Source: Marasmitruncus massiliensis (lineage in GTDB: Bacteria > Bacillota > Clostridia > Oscillospirales > Ruminococcaceae). Taken from it: a stretch of 64,000 nt of DNA. Position 1 is the first letter of the stretch. Each line of letters begins with the position of its first letter. Both the position numbers and the translations under genes were made by a program. Location of the stretch: positions 495,258 through 559,257 of the forward strand of contig NZ_FYDE01000003.1 in assembly GCF_900186535.1 (NCBI RefSeq), read 5' to 3'. Below are positions 29,711 to 38,503 of the stretch, piece by piece. Below the pieces are notes generated by a model, which was not told the origin of the DNA, ran no database searches, and saw only the letters and a list, made by a program, of their open reading frames with translations.

Positions 29711-29794
29711 TGTCGGATTCAGTCCAACCGTTCGGAAAGGGTCAAAATACGACAACCGATTCTGACAGAATATGCATAAAGTAATATCTACAAT
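29711..29794 (+). promoter_or_regulatory. spoIIE: spoIIE control region with Spo0A-box-like sites
   Basis: TGTCGGA (29711-29717) and, inverted, TGTCGTA (29748-29754) each differ from the 0A box TGTCGAA by one base. CTGACA (29762-29767), 21 bases, TACAAT (29789-29794) gives the unusually long spacing known for the Spo0A-activated spoIIE promoter of B. subtilis. An alternative -10, TAATAT, lies at 29782-29787. Confidence 0.5.
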
Positions 29795-29845
29795 AGTTCA
29801 TACGGACAGGATAATCTTTAATGATATGAGGGGCGGCGGAGATTT

Positions 29846-32176
29846 ATGCAAAATCGGACAACCATCCGCGAAATGACGTTTGGGGAGCGGATTTTACAAG
29901 AACTGAGAGCACACAGGCTGATTGTGGAATATCTGGCTTACCTGGTGACCGGTTTTATCTCCGCAAACGCCTTTGTGCTTGGCGGACTGGCTCCGTTTGG
30001 CGTGGCTTTTGCGGCGTCGGCAAAAGAAAAATATCATGCCGCCGCGACGCTCGGCGCCACTTTAGGGTACATGATTTCCTTCCATGTCGAGGGAAACCTG
30101 AAATATATTCTTGCGATGCTGATTTTGTTTACCCTGCGTAAATTTATTCAGAGCGGGGAACTGCTGCGCAAAATCCCGGTGTCGGGCCAGCTGGGCCTGG
30201 TTATTTCGCTGGGGGCCCCTTCTTTTGCAATTACCATTGCCGGCGGGGGAAATGTGTATGACATCGTGTTCGCGGCATCCGAGCTGCTCCTTGCCTGCTG
30301 CGCCGCATACTTTTTTTCCCGCACTGTGCAGGCTTTCGATCTTGGAATCGAGAATATGAAACAAAACGACATAACTTCTGCAATTATTACATTTTGTATA
30401 GCAATTTTGGCTTTAGTCAATCTGAATTTATTTGGGCTTTCCCTTGGGCGCATCATCGCGGTTCTGGTAATCCTCCTTGCCGCCCAGGCGGCGCGGGAAG
30501 CGGGAGGCGCCATAGCGGGGGTGGCGGCTGGTGTCTCTGCGGGCATTCTTGGAGGCCCGTACGGGTTCCTGATGGGAACCTACGGTTTCGGCGGGCTTTT
30601 GGCGGGCGTGTTTTCCCCGCTCGGAAAGATTGCGTCGGCCGGTGCGTTCATACTGGTCAATACGTTTACTCTGCTTGCTTCGCGCCAGCAGGCCGGAAAC
30701 GGCATCATGATTGAAATTTTTATCGCCGCGGCCGCTTCCATGCTGGTACCGGCCGGCTTGCTGCGCCGCGTGGCGGAAAGGCCTGCGCAGGCTCCCAAGG
30801 TGTATCCCAACACCTACAAATCGATACTTGCGGATAAAATCAGCTTTATTTCCGGCGCGCTGCGCGATGTGGCGGACACCACCCGGCAGGTAAACGACAA
30901 AATTTCGGGAATGGTCAGCGGGGATATCTCGTCTGTGTACCAATGCGCGGCGGAAAGAGTATGCCGGAAATGCCGCAACCAGATGCTCTGCTGGCAGCAG
31001 CGCTACAATGATACCAGCAATGTCCTGAACGGGGCGATGGACACCCTGCGGAGAACGGACCAGCTGGAGGAAACGGATTTTCCCGGCTATTTTTCCGATA
31101 CCTGCCTGAGACTGCCGGAGTTGACCGCTCAGCTTCGCCAGCTGTATGCAGATTATATGGCCCGAGAACAGGTCCGGCGCAAAGTAGCGCGGGTACGCGG
31201 TGTGGTGACCGACCAGTTTGAGGGAATGGCAATGATGATTGACGCGATGGGGCGGGATTTGGATGCGTTGGCCGAGCAGGATAACCAGACGGCGGGCAAA
31301 GTAAAGGAATACCTGCGGAGCCTGACCATTTTCCCCGACTCGGTGACCTGTACGGTGGACCGCGATGCAAATATGACGCTGGAAATGACGCTCCCAATCT
31401 ATAAATTTTCGCGCATTGACCCGGTGGAACTGACACTGGCGCTCTCGGATATCTGCGGCCGCGAATTCGACTATCCGGTAAAACGGGAACGCACAGCCGA
31501 CACGCTGGTAACTCTGCGGTTTATGGAAAAAGCGGCGTATACCGTCAAATGGGGCGCGGCGCAGATCGGAAACTCCGGGTCGAGGCTTTGCGGGGACAGC
31601 TACAGCTATGTAGACAGCCAAAGCGGCAGGGTAAACGTCATCCTTTCCGACGGCATGGGCAGCGGCGGCAGCGCGGCGGTGGATTCCACCATGACGGCCG
31701 AACTGCTGAAACGACTGATTGAGGCGGGTATCAGCATGGATGCGGCGCTGAAACTGGTGAACTCCGCGCTGCTGATTAAGTCCGGCGACGAATCGCTCGC
31801 GACGATTGATATTACCGGAATTGATTTATATTCCGGCAAGGTGGAATTTTATAAAGCGGGTGCCGCGCCCACCTTTCTGCGTAAATCGGGAAAGGGAGGC
31901 TATGTCGAGTCGCGCTCGCTTCCTGTGGGAATTCTCGGCGGGATATCCTTTGAAAAAAATACGGTCACCCTTCGCGAAGGGGACTGGATTGTCATGACAT
32001 CAGATGGCGCTGTCTGCAGCGGCTATGACTGGATCATCAGTGATCTGGAGCATTATACCGGTGATGATCCAAAAGAACTTAGCGAGCAGCTTGCCGCGGA
32101 AGCAAAGCGCAGACGAAATGACGGCCACGAAGATGATATTACGGTCATCAGCATTATGCTGGAAAAGGGGATCTAG
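29846..32176 (+). CDS. spoIIE: Stage II sporulation protein E (membrane PP2C phosphatase)
   Basis: Dephosphorylates the anti-anti-sigma factor SpoIIAA to activate sigma-F in the forespore, and acts at the polar septum. The 776 residues comprise a multi-span N-terminal membrane region (about 30-310, some ten segments), a central regulatory and oligomerisation region (about 320-560, with CxxCxxxxxCW near 374-384), and a C-terminal PP2C domain with metal Asp residues in LSDGMGSGGSA and EDDITVISI. Length compares with about 820 in Bacillus. GGCGGAG precedes the ATG. It stands alone with its own control region and a strong terminator. Confidence 0.97.
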   Translation: MQNRTTIREMTFGERILQELRAHRLIVEYLAYLVTGFISANAFVLGGLAPFGVAFAASAKEKYHAAATLGATLGYMISFHVEGNLKYILAMLILFTLRKFIQSGELLRKIPVSGQLGLVISLGAPSFAITIAGGGNVYDIVFAASELLLACCAAYFFSRTVQAFDLGIENMKQNDITSAIITFCIAILALVNLNLFGLSLGRIIAVLVILLAAQAAREAGGAIAGVAAGVSAGILGGPYGFLMGTYGFGGLLAGVFSPLGKIASAGAFILVNTFTLLASRQQAGNGIMIEIFIAAAASMLVPAGLLRRVAERPAQAPKVYPNTYKSILADKISFISGALRDVADTTRQVNDKISGMVSGDISSVYQCAAERVCRKCRNQMLCWQQRYNDTSNVLNGAMDTLRRTDQLEETDFPGYFSDTCLRLPELTAQLRQLYADYMAREQVRRKVARVRGVVTDQFEGMAMMIDAMGRDLDALAEQDNQTAGKVKEYLRSLTIFPDSVTCTVDRDANMTLEMTLPIYKFSRIDPVELTLALSDICGREFDYPVKRERTADTLVTLRFMEKAAYTVKWGAAQIGNSGSRLCGDSYSYVDSQSGRVNVILSDGMGSGGSAAVDSTMTAELLKRLIEAGISMDAALKLVNSALLIKSGDESLATIDITGIDLYSGKVEFYKAGAAPTFLRKSGKGGYVESRSLPVGILGGISFEKNTVTLREGDWIVMTSDGAVCSGYDWIISDLEHYTGDDPKELSEQLAAEAKRRRNDGHEDDITVISIMLEKGI

Positions 32177-32197
32177 CAAGATTCAGAATTTTATACA

Positions 32198-32236
32198 ATC
32201 AAAAAGGCGCTGCCATTTGGCAGCGCCTTTTTGATT
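32198..32236. terminator. Bidirectional intrinsic terminator between spoIIE and the EF-G-like gene
   Basis: AATCAAAAAGGCGCTGCCA and its perfect complement around a TTT loop: an 18-bp stem. T runs occur on both strands, and it lies between convergent genes. Confidence 0.95.
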
Positions 32237-32241
32237 CACAT

Positions 32242-34320
32242 TCAGTTTTCTTCTTCCATCATTTTTTTCGCTTCTTCAATAACGGCAGATTCCAGCTGGC
32301 CGGGAAGCAGTTCATAACGCTCAAATTTGAGCGTAAAATTACCGCGTCCCTGCGTGGTGGAACGAAGGACAGTGGAAAAATCGCCCATTTCGCTCATAGG
32401 TACTTCGCCCTCAATCATCTGCAGGCCATCATCCGTCGGATTCATCCCGAGCACGCGGCCGCGGCGTTTGTTAAGTTCGCTGATCATATCGCCGGTGTTG
32501 GAATCCGGAACATAGATTTTCAGGTTGCCGATTGGCTCAAGCAGAGCGGGGGAGGCCTGCGGCATCGCGGTCTTGTAGGCGATCGAAGCGGCGGTTTTAA
32601 ACGCCATTTCGGAGGAATCAACCGGATGATAGGAACCGTCTACCAGGACGGCCTTCAGGCCGACCATAGGGTAGCCTGCTAGAATGCCGTGCTTGACAGA
32701 TTCCTGCAGCCCTTTTTCAACGGCGGGGAAGAAATTCCTCGGAACAGAACCTCCGAATACATTTTCCTCAAACAACAGTTCCTCGCCGTCGTAGGGGGAG
32801 AATTCAATCCATACGTCGCCGTATTGGCCATGCCCGCCGGATTGTTTCTTGTGCTTGCCCTGCACCTTGACCGGCTTGCGGATTGTCTCCCGATAAGCGA
32901 CGCGCGGCTTGCTCAGGCCGATGTCCACGCCGAATTTGGATTTCAGCTTGGAAACAATCACATCGATATGCTGCTCGCCAAGGCCGGAGATAATCTGCTG
33001 GTGTGTTTCGTTATTCTGTTCAAAGCGGATGGTCGGGTCTTCCTCCATGAGGCGCACCATTCCCTGCGCGACCTTGCCTTCATCCCCTTTGTTTTTCACT
33101 TTTACCGCCATGGAAAGACTCGGAGCCGGGAATTCCATGCGCTCAAAGGACGCCACGCGCTTCGCGTCGCATAAGGTATCGCCCGTGATGGAGGAGGAAA
33201 GTTTTGTAACGGCGCCGATATCGCCCGCGGAAATAAACGCGGTTTCCTCCTGCTTTTTGCCGCTGATATAGATCAGTTTGCCAAGGCGCTCGGGCTCGCC
33301 CGTGCGGGAATTGACGGGAGACACGTCGGCCGACAATTTTCCGGAGACAACCTTGAAGTAGGAAAGCTTCCCGACAAACGGGTCTGCGACCGTCTTGAAG
33401 ATGTAGGCAGCCAGAGGGGCCTCGTCGGTGCAGGGGATTTCCACCGGTCCGCCTTCCTGCGAAACAGCAGTTTCCGCACCTGCCTCCCATGCCGATGGAA
33501 GATGATCCACCAGCGAATCCAGCAGCATGTCGATTCCCTCCAGCGTCTGCGCGGAACCGCAGAGCACCGGGGTAATCGTTCCGGTGTGGACGCCGACATG
33601 AATTCCCTTGATAATTTCGTCGCGGGTGAATTTTTCACCGGAGAAAAACTTTTCAAAGAGCGCCTCATCCGTTTCGGCGATTGCTTCCGAAATCGCTCCG
33701 ATCAGCCCCTCCAGGCGATGCCCGGTATCCGGCACGGCAACTTCGGAAGGTTCTCCCTTGTCATTATATTTGTAGGCCTTGTTGTCGACAAGATTGATAT
33801 AACACTGCACTTTATGATTTTCCACCACCGGCACCACAATCGGGCAGATGGACGGGCCGAAGTTCGACTTGAGCTCTTCCAGAACCTTATAAAAGTCCGC
33901 GTTTTCGGCATCCATCTTGTTGATGAAGAACAGCTTGGACTTTTTCATTTTATCCGCAAGCTGGTATGCTTTCTGCGCGCCTACGGTTACACCGGAACGC
34001 GCGGAAACGCAGATCAGGACACTTTCCGCCGCGCGCACGCCCTCGTAAACGCCGCCGGCGAAATCAAACAGTCCGGGGGTATCGATCAGGTTGATTTTCA
34101 CGCTGCCCCAGGCAAACGGCGCGACAGCGCTGGAGACAGATACCTTTCGTTTGATTTCTTCGGGATCAAAGTCACAAACGGTGTTGCCGTCGGAAACTTT
34201 CCCCAACCGGTCGGTAGCGCCCGCCTTGAACAGCAGCGCTTCCGCAAGCGAAGTTTTTCCGCTGCTTCCGTGCCCGGCAATGGCAACATTCCTGATTTTT
34301 CCCGCCAAGTATTGTCTCAT
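32242..34320 (-). CDS. EF-G-like translational GTPase (EF-G2 type)
   Basis: 692 residues with the five-domain EF-G layout. G1 is AGHGSSGKTS (15-24), G3 is DTPGL (80-84), G4 is NKMD (about 133-136). Domain IV and the C-terminal domain carry GHGQYGDVWIEFSPY and MSEMGDFSTVLRSTTQGRGNFTLKF. The switch II residue after DTPG is Leu84, where canonical EF-G has the catalytic His. The effector region GNTVCDFDPEEIKRKVS is also unlike TDxxxxEQERGI. This matches the EF-G-like/EF-G2 branch, not the main FusA, which would sit near tuf and rps genes. Its own strong promoter lies upstream. Confidence 0.92.
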   Translation of the reverse strand: MRQYLAGKIRNVAIAGHGSSGKTSLAEALLFKAGATDRLGKVSDGNTVCDFDPEEIKRKVSVSSAVAPFAWGSVKINLIDTPGLFDFAGGVYEGVRAAESVLICVSARSGVTVGAQKAYQLADKMKKSKLFFINKMDAENADFYKVLEELKSNFGPSICPIVVPVVENHKVQCYINLVDNKAYKYNDKGEPSEVAVPDTGHRLEGLIGAISEAIAETDEALFEKFFSGEKFTRDEIIKGIHVGVHTGTITPVLCGSAQTLEGIDMLLDSLVDHLPSAWEAGAETAVSQEGGPVEIPCTDEAPLAAYIFKTVADPFVGKLSYFKVVSGKLSADVSPVNSRTGEPERLGKLIYISGKKQEETAFISAGDIGAVTKLSSSITGDTLCDAKRVASFERMEFPAPSLSMAVKVKNKGDEGKVAQGMVRLMEEDPTIRFEQNNETHQQIISGLGEQHIDVIVSKLKSKFGVDIGLSKPRVAYRETIRKPVKVQGKHKKQSGGHGQYGDVWIEFSPYDGEELLFEENVFGGSVPRNFFPAVEKGLQESVKHGILAGYPMVGLKAVLVDGSYHPVDSSEMAFKTAASIAYKTAMPQASPALLEPIGNLKIYVPDSNTGDMISELNKRRGRVLGMNPTDDGLQMIEGEVPMSEMGDFSTVLRSTTQGRGNFTLKFERYELLPGQLESAVIEEAKKMMEEEN

Positions 34321-34417
34321 GAAAATACACTCCTTTTATCTGCTTCTCTGGAAATCCGAGACCGCATTAGTAAAATTAGATAGAACCCCCCAAATGTACA
34401 AATGACATTATATTGAT

Positions 34418-34446
34418 ATTATACAGGCGATTCCTTTTTATGGCAA
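34418..34446 (-). promoter_or_regulatory. Sigma-A promoter of the EF-G-like gene
   Basis: On the minus strand TTGCCA, 17 bases, TATAAT, about 100 bases before the start codon. Confidence 0.82.
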
Positions 34447-34586
34447 GTAAAACTGAATCGCAGCAATGCAAAAATAATAGGAAGAATCCTATTGATATTG
34501 TACAAATTATGACCAGTTTTTGTACGATGCTTACACAAATCAACAAATTTTCTTCTTTTTTGGATGTGAACTATGCTCCTCCTGCA

Positions 34587-34621
34587 AAATAAAAAGTGCC
34601 TGCCGGAATCCGGCAGGCACT
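34587..34621 (-). terminator. Intrinsic terminator of the rlmB / P-type-ATPase-like operon
   Basis: A 12-bp perfect stem AGTGCCTGCCGG and complement with a 3-base loop, followed on the minus strand by TTTTTATTTT. It starts 18 bases past the stop. Confidence 0.94.
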
Positions 34622-34638
34622 GAAATTAATTTATGTCA

Positions 34639-37302
34639 TCACCATTTTACAATAGATGCGGCGATCCAGTTGATCACCAGCCATCCCAGATGGAACAGAA
34701 TTAAGGTATTGAACGGAGCGGAGGAAAGCGAACCGCTGAACGCCATAAAGGCAACCAGCCCGTAGCCGACGATAATTCCGATCAGCTGAATGATTGTGCT
34801 TCTGACGACCGAGCCGCGGACCGCGGATGCAGCTTTTAAAAGCTGCTGAATGCCCGCAAGCCCTCCGGAATGGACGCCTTTGGCGGGGGTGCGCTCTTTT
34901 GGACGAACCAGTTCCTGATATTCGGCATGGATTTTCGCGGGCAGGATCCGGACGCTGGATTTTTTCACGCCGTAAGCCAGCGAAATCAGTTCACTGGTAA
35001 TATTGGGGTCGCTGGTATAAACGGACGCAAAAACACCGTGCCGCTCCAGACTGGTGAGAATCTCCGCGGTTTCCGGGTCGGCATTGTAGCTGACCACGAA
35101 CATGGCGGTCAGCTCTCCGGAACTGGCAAGGTAGAGCACCCGGCGCCCGTCCCGTGCGTACCGGCTTTCAAAATCTTTAGAAGGGCAGTCGATTTCGTGG
35201 CGGCGCATCAACTCATGGCTGCCGATGAGCACACGCTTTCCGTCCACCCAGGCGGATATGCCCATGCTATCCTCATAGGAAAGGCTGTCTACCTTTTTCA
35301 GCATGCCGCGGTTGCCGCCGATCATGTTGAGAAATACGCCCGACATAACGCCGTTGCAGGAGAGAATGACGCTCGCGGCGTCCAGAATGGCTTCATCGAT
35401 CCGCTTTTCCGCAAACACCTTCATCCCGTGCAGCATGACATTTTCTTCGGAAAACAGATCCCGGTCGCTGATAATGACGGCGCCCGTTTCCGAAAACTCC
35501 TCAGCCGCATCGTAACCGGACAGCATTGCTCCCTTGCGGGTCAGGCGTTTGGACATCTTAGACAGCATCAGGTTGGGGATAATCGCTCCGGAAAAAGGAG
35601 CGCAGATGCACAGAATCGCTGTGGCCGCGGAGACGGCGGTGAAGGGGTCTTTTGCCAGAACAAATGTCAGGACACCCACTACCAGCGCACCCGCCAGGCA
35701 GATGGGGGATACCAGGCGGCTGAAGCCGTCACAGTAGTCGGCCGGATTGTCCTGCGAGAAAAAGCCGCTGATAAATTGGCTTTCCGTGCTGTATGCGACG
35801 CGGTCGACATCCGGCCCGAGTCCCCTGGAAAATTCCCGCGCAAACTCCCGGTTCTCAATCTGCTCGAAAGCATACTTGGTTTCTTCCGCGGCGATACAGT
35901 GGAAGTTCCGTTCTATGCGGGCGGCCTGCATCCGCCTGCCGGCCGCGCTGAAAAAGAGCACCAGCGCGGCGGCGGGGAAATAGAGGCTGACGGAAGGGTT
36001 GCTGCTGATCTCATCCGGAAAAATTACCAGCATGATTCCCTGAACCATCACGCCTAAAAAGGCAAGCGCGGCGGGGGAATCGCAGTTGGCCTGCATTCGG
36101 CAGAGAGAGACGATTCCCCGCGAGATTACATCGCTGCATACGATGCCCGCCAGCACGCAGATCACCAGGTTGCCGATCAAAAACATGCGCATGTCCTGTT
36201 CGGGCAGCATAAACGGCGGCAAAAACAGCAGGCCGTTCGGAACGCCAAGCTTTTCGGCAAACGCCAAAGGATGCAGGGAAAGCCCCAGGTAGACGGAAAT
36301 GAATGCGAGAATTCCGACTACGGTTGTCCTGATGCCCGCTCCCACACGGTCGGAACGCACCTCTTTTTCCGCCTCTGCCGCGTCTTGCGGCGAAGCGTAA
36401 GGGTCATCTTCAAGGGAGTCCGGTTTGCCCTGTTCCCGCGCGGCAAAGTTTTCACCGTAGGCCGGCCGGTCGTAATCGTTTAACTGTGGGGCTTGCTGCC
36501 GTTCAAACTCACGGTAAGGTGGCCGGCTGGTTCTGCGCGGCGGGGCAGGGGTTTCCGTTTCGGGCATGGCATCCGGAGAAAAATCAAATCCGAAGTCTCC
36601 GTCCATGTCGGGAAGGGGCTCGGATGCCGTCCACTCTTCGCCTAAACTTTCGTCAGGCGGAGAGAACACTCCGGGATCTTCCGAAAAAGGCAGATCCGAT
36701 GTCTGAAAGGAAAAACCGTCCGTTTCCGTCGGATGCCGCTGGGCGGTGAGGTCGGGAATATCCGGAAAAGCAGCCGGACCTGAGGCGGGTGAGGCGTCAA
36801 AATCAAACTGCGTGCGCGCGTTCTTCCTGAAGCCGTTCTCTTCCTCTCCTGTATGAAATTCGAATCCTGTGCTCTCAGGAGCACGCGGAGCTCTGCGCTT
36901 GTCCGCTGAATATGTAGTGCCGTTTTGGGGCGGGGCATGTCTTGCCGGAGTACTCCCGGGATATGGCTGGCTTGCTGCTTCCGCAGACGGACGGCTTCTC
37001 CGGCTTCCAAGCGGCCTGATGTCGCCGTACCCCACAAACTCAGGCTGTTTTTGACGTGAACCGCTCTGCCCTGCGGGGGACGGCCTTTGCGGGGAATCGG
37101 CAAATCCGTTTTTGGCACGGGGCGAGGGAGCCTGTCCCTGTGCAGGCCGTGCCGGCCGCTGGGCCGGACGGGCCGGAGCGGAATCCGCTTCCTTCCGGTT
37201 TTCGTATGTACTGTGCTGCGGCACCTCTGAAGATGGTGTCACGCGGCCTTTTTTCCTGCGGATTTCTTCAAGTATGTCGTCAACATTGTAATCCTGCGGC
37301 AT
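34639..37302 (-). CDS. P-type-ATPase-like membrane protein lacking the catalytic motifs, with long disordered N-terminus
   Basis: 887 residues. Residues 1 to about 310 are low complexity (Pro, Ala, Ser, Arg, acidic) apart from a short conserved-looking start, PQDYNVDDILEEIRRKKG. From about 325 there are membrane helices, then a region aligned to a heavy-metal P-type ATPase core. The phosphorylation motif reads SDRDLF at 612-617: Asp613 is kept but KTGT is lost. TGD reads TSDP, and no GDGxND hinge exists. The N-domain-like WVDGKRVLIGSHELM remains. It is therefore probably not a pump. ATG 37302 has GGAGGAG 11 bases upstream; an ATG ten codons earlier is possible. It is co-transcribed with rlmB. 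Confidence 0.8.
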   Translation of the reverse strand: MPQDYNVDDILEEIRRKKGRVTPSSEVPQHSTYENRKEADSAPARPAQRPARPAQGQAPSPRAKNGFADSPQRPSPAGQSGSRQKQPEFVGYGDIRPLGSRRSRPSAEAASQPYPGSTPARHAPPQNGTTYSADKRRAPRAPESTGFEFHTGEEENGFRKNARTQFDFDASPASGPAAFPDIPDLTAQRHPTETDGFSFQTSDLPFSEDPGVFSPPDESLGEEWTASEPLPDMDGDFGFDFSPDAMPETETPAPPRRTSRPPYREFERQQAPQLNDYDRPAYGENFAAREQGKPDSLEDDPYASPQDAAEAEKEVRSDRVGAGIRTTVVGILAFISVYLGLSLHPLAFAEKLGVPNGLLFLPPFMLPEQDMRMFLIGNLVICVLAGIVCSDVISRGIVSLCRMQANCDSPAALAFLGVMVQGIMLVIFPDEISSNPSVSLYFPAAALVLFFSAAGRRMQAARIERNFHCIAAEETKYAFEQIENREFAREFSRGLGPDVDRVAYSTESQFISGFFSQDNPADYCDGFSRLVSPICLAGALVVGVLTFVLAKDPFTAVSAATAILCICAPFSGAIIPNLMLSKMSKRLTRKGAMLSGYDAAEEFSETGAVIISDRDLFSEENVMLHGMKVFAEKRIDEAILDAASVILSCNGVMSGVFLNMIGGNRGMLKKVDSLSYEDSMGISAWVDGKRVLIGSHELMRRHEIDCPSKDFESRYARDGRRVLYLASSGELTAMFVVSYNADPETAEILTSLERHGVFASVYTSDPNITSELISLAYGVKKSSVRILPAKIHAEYQELVRPKERTPAKGVHSGGLAGIQQLLKAASAVRGSVVRSTIIQLIGIIVGYGLVAFMAFSGSLSSAPFNTLILFHLGWLVINWIAASIVKW

Positions 37303-37337
37303 GGATGCATTCACTCCTCCAAAATCAATCATTGTCC

Positions 37338-38102
37338 CTATTTGGTGCGCTGCCGAACCACTTCATACATCAGGATGCCTGCCGCGACCGAAGCGTTGAG
37401 GGAATTGATTCGGCCAAGCATGGGCAGGGAAAGGATCACATCGCAGTTTTCACGCACAAGCCGTGAAATGCCGAACCCCTCGGAGCCGATGACCAAAGCT
37501 GCGCTGCCTGTCAGGTCGGCGCGTTCCCAGCGCTCTCCATTCATATCCGCGCCGTAAATCCAGACGCCCCGTTCCTTCAGCTCTTTCATCGTTGCCACCA
37601 GATTAGTCACGCGGACCACCGGAAGATGTTCAACAGCTCCGGCACTGGTACGGCCGACGATCGGTGTGAGGCCAACTCCGCCGCGCTTGGGGATGATAAT
37701 GCCATGTGCTCCGGCCGCTTCAGCGGTGCGGATAATCGCCCCCAGATTATGCGGGTCCTCAATTGAATCGGCAATCAGAATAAACGGCGGTGTCTCGCCG
37801 GCTTTTGTGAAAATATCGTTCAGTTCACTATAGCGAAACGCTGCTGCCTGCGCGACGACCCCCTGATGATTCAGCCCGTTGGACAGGGAATCCAGCTTGC
37901 GGGAGTCCACCTTTTTTACCGGTACGCCGGCGTCTTTTGCCATTGCGACAATGCGCGAGATCGGCTGACCCTTCGCCTGGGTATCATCGCAGATATAAAC
38001 ACACTCCACCTGCCGGGAGCCTTTGAGCAACTCTACTACTGCATTTCTCCCCACCACAAGGGTATCATCCTCGCGGTCCAATCCAGGGTTGGAATTCCCC
38101 AT
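37338..38102 (-). CDS. rlmB: SpoU-family 23S rRNA (guanosine-2'-O-)-methyltransferase, RlmB type
   Basis: 254 residues. It has an N-terminal L30e-like substrate-binding domain (VVGRNAVVELLKGSRQVECVYI) and a SPOUT knot with the three family motifs: DPHNLGAIIRTAEAAGAHGI, LVIGSEGFGISRL and SLNASVAAGILMYE. The reaction is SAM-dependent 2'-O-methylation of 23S rRNA. The ATG at 38102 has AGGAGG 7 bases upstream. The P-type-ATPase-like gene follows after 35 bases. Confidence 0.95.
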   Translation of the reverse strand: MGNSNPGLDREDDTLVVGRNAVVELLKGSRQVECVYICDDTQAKGQPISRIVAMAKDAGVPVKKVDSRKLDSLSNGLNHQGVVAQAAAFRYSELNDIFTKAGETPPFILIADSIEDPHNLGAIIRTAEAAGAHGIIIPKRGGVGLTPIVGRTSAGAVEHLPVVRVTNLVATMKELKERGVWIYGADMNGERWERADLTGSAALVIGSEGFGISRLVRENCDVILSLPMLGRINSLNASVAAGILMYEVVRQRTK

Positions 38103-38164
38103 GAAACAACCTCCTGTATGCTCATCCGGCAAACCGGAAATACATTTTATTTTATACAGAAGTT

Positions 38165-38193
38165 ATTATAGCATAGCGGGCTGCCGTATGCCA
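38165..38193 (-). promoter_or_regulatory. rlmB: Probable promoter of rlmB
   Basis: On the minus strand an extended -10 TGCTATAAT with TGGCAT 17 bases upstream, about 60 bases before the start codon. Confidence 0.6.
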
Positions 38194-38242
38194 GTCATTC
38201 CCATGTTTTTTCGCAAAAATTAAGGAAGTTTCCCGAATTTTG

Positions 38243-38503
38243 TCAAAGCAGAAAGAACAGGCACGCGATTCCGGCTCCGCCAAGCGCTGCAAGCAGAAAT
38301 TTTATTCCGTCATTCAGCCTGAAGCGGCGCTTCGGGTCGGACGGATGGTAGTTGATTTGGGAAAGGTATTCTCCTGCCCGCTCTTTGAGCAGTGTCTTGT
38401 CTTCGCTCTGTGCGGGTACTCTGATGAACAGGATGGCCTTTTCAAAATATCGATTATCGGTGTGCACCACCTCAATGACCTTCTGGCTGACCCCTTTCAG
38501 CAT
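38243..38503 (-). CDS. Small tail-anchored-like membrane protein, function unknown
   Basis: 86 residues. About 60 soluble residues (MLKGVSQKVIEVVHTDNRYFEKAILFIRV...) are followed by a basic stretch (KRRFRLNDG) and one C-terminal membrane segment FLLAALGGAGIACLFFLL. AGAGGTG lies 6 bases before the ATG at 38503; a GTG three codons earlier is inside that site. I recognise no family by name. It lies upstream of rlmB on the same strand, but the rlmB promoter intervenes. Confidence 0.75.
   Translation of the reverse strand: MLKGVSQKVIEVVHTDNRYFEKAILFIRVPAQSEDKTLLKERAGEYLSQINYHPSDPKRRFRLNDGIKFLLAALGGAGIACLFFLL

Larger units (their letters stand above)
29518..29845. other. Divergent control region between the aminotransferase and spoIIE
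   Basis: About 330 bases with the aminotransferase promoter (29609-29637, minus), a weak hairpin AAAAAGGAA...TTCCTTTTT (29683-29710) and a cluster of Spo0A-box-like sequences before spoIIE. No frame here has a ribosome site. Confidence 0.6.
34321..34638. other. Intergenic region between the EF-G-like and P-type-ATPase-like genes
   Basis: It holds the EF-G-like promoter, the palindrome AATAGGA-AGAA-TCCTATT (34476-34493), a GTAC...GTAC pair flanking 34500-34525, and the terminator of the upstream operon. The palindrome lies 30 bases upstream of the -35 and could bind a regulator. I see no gene. Confidence 0.6.
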
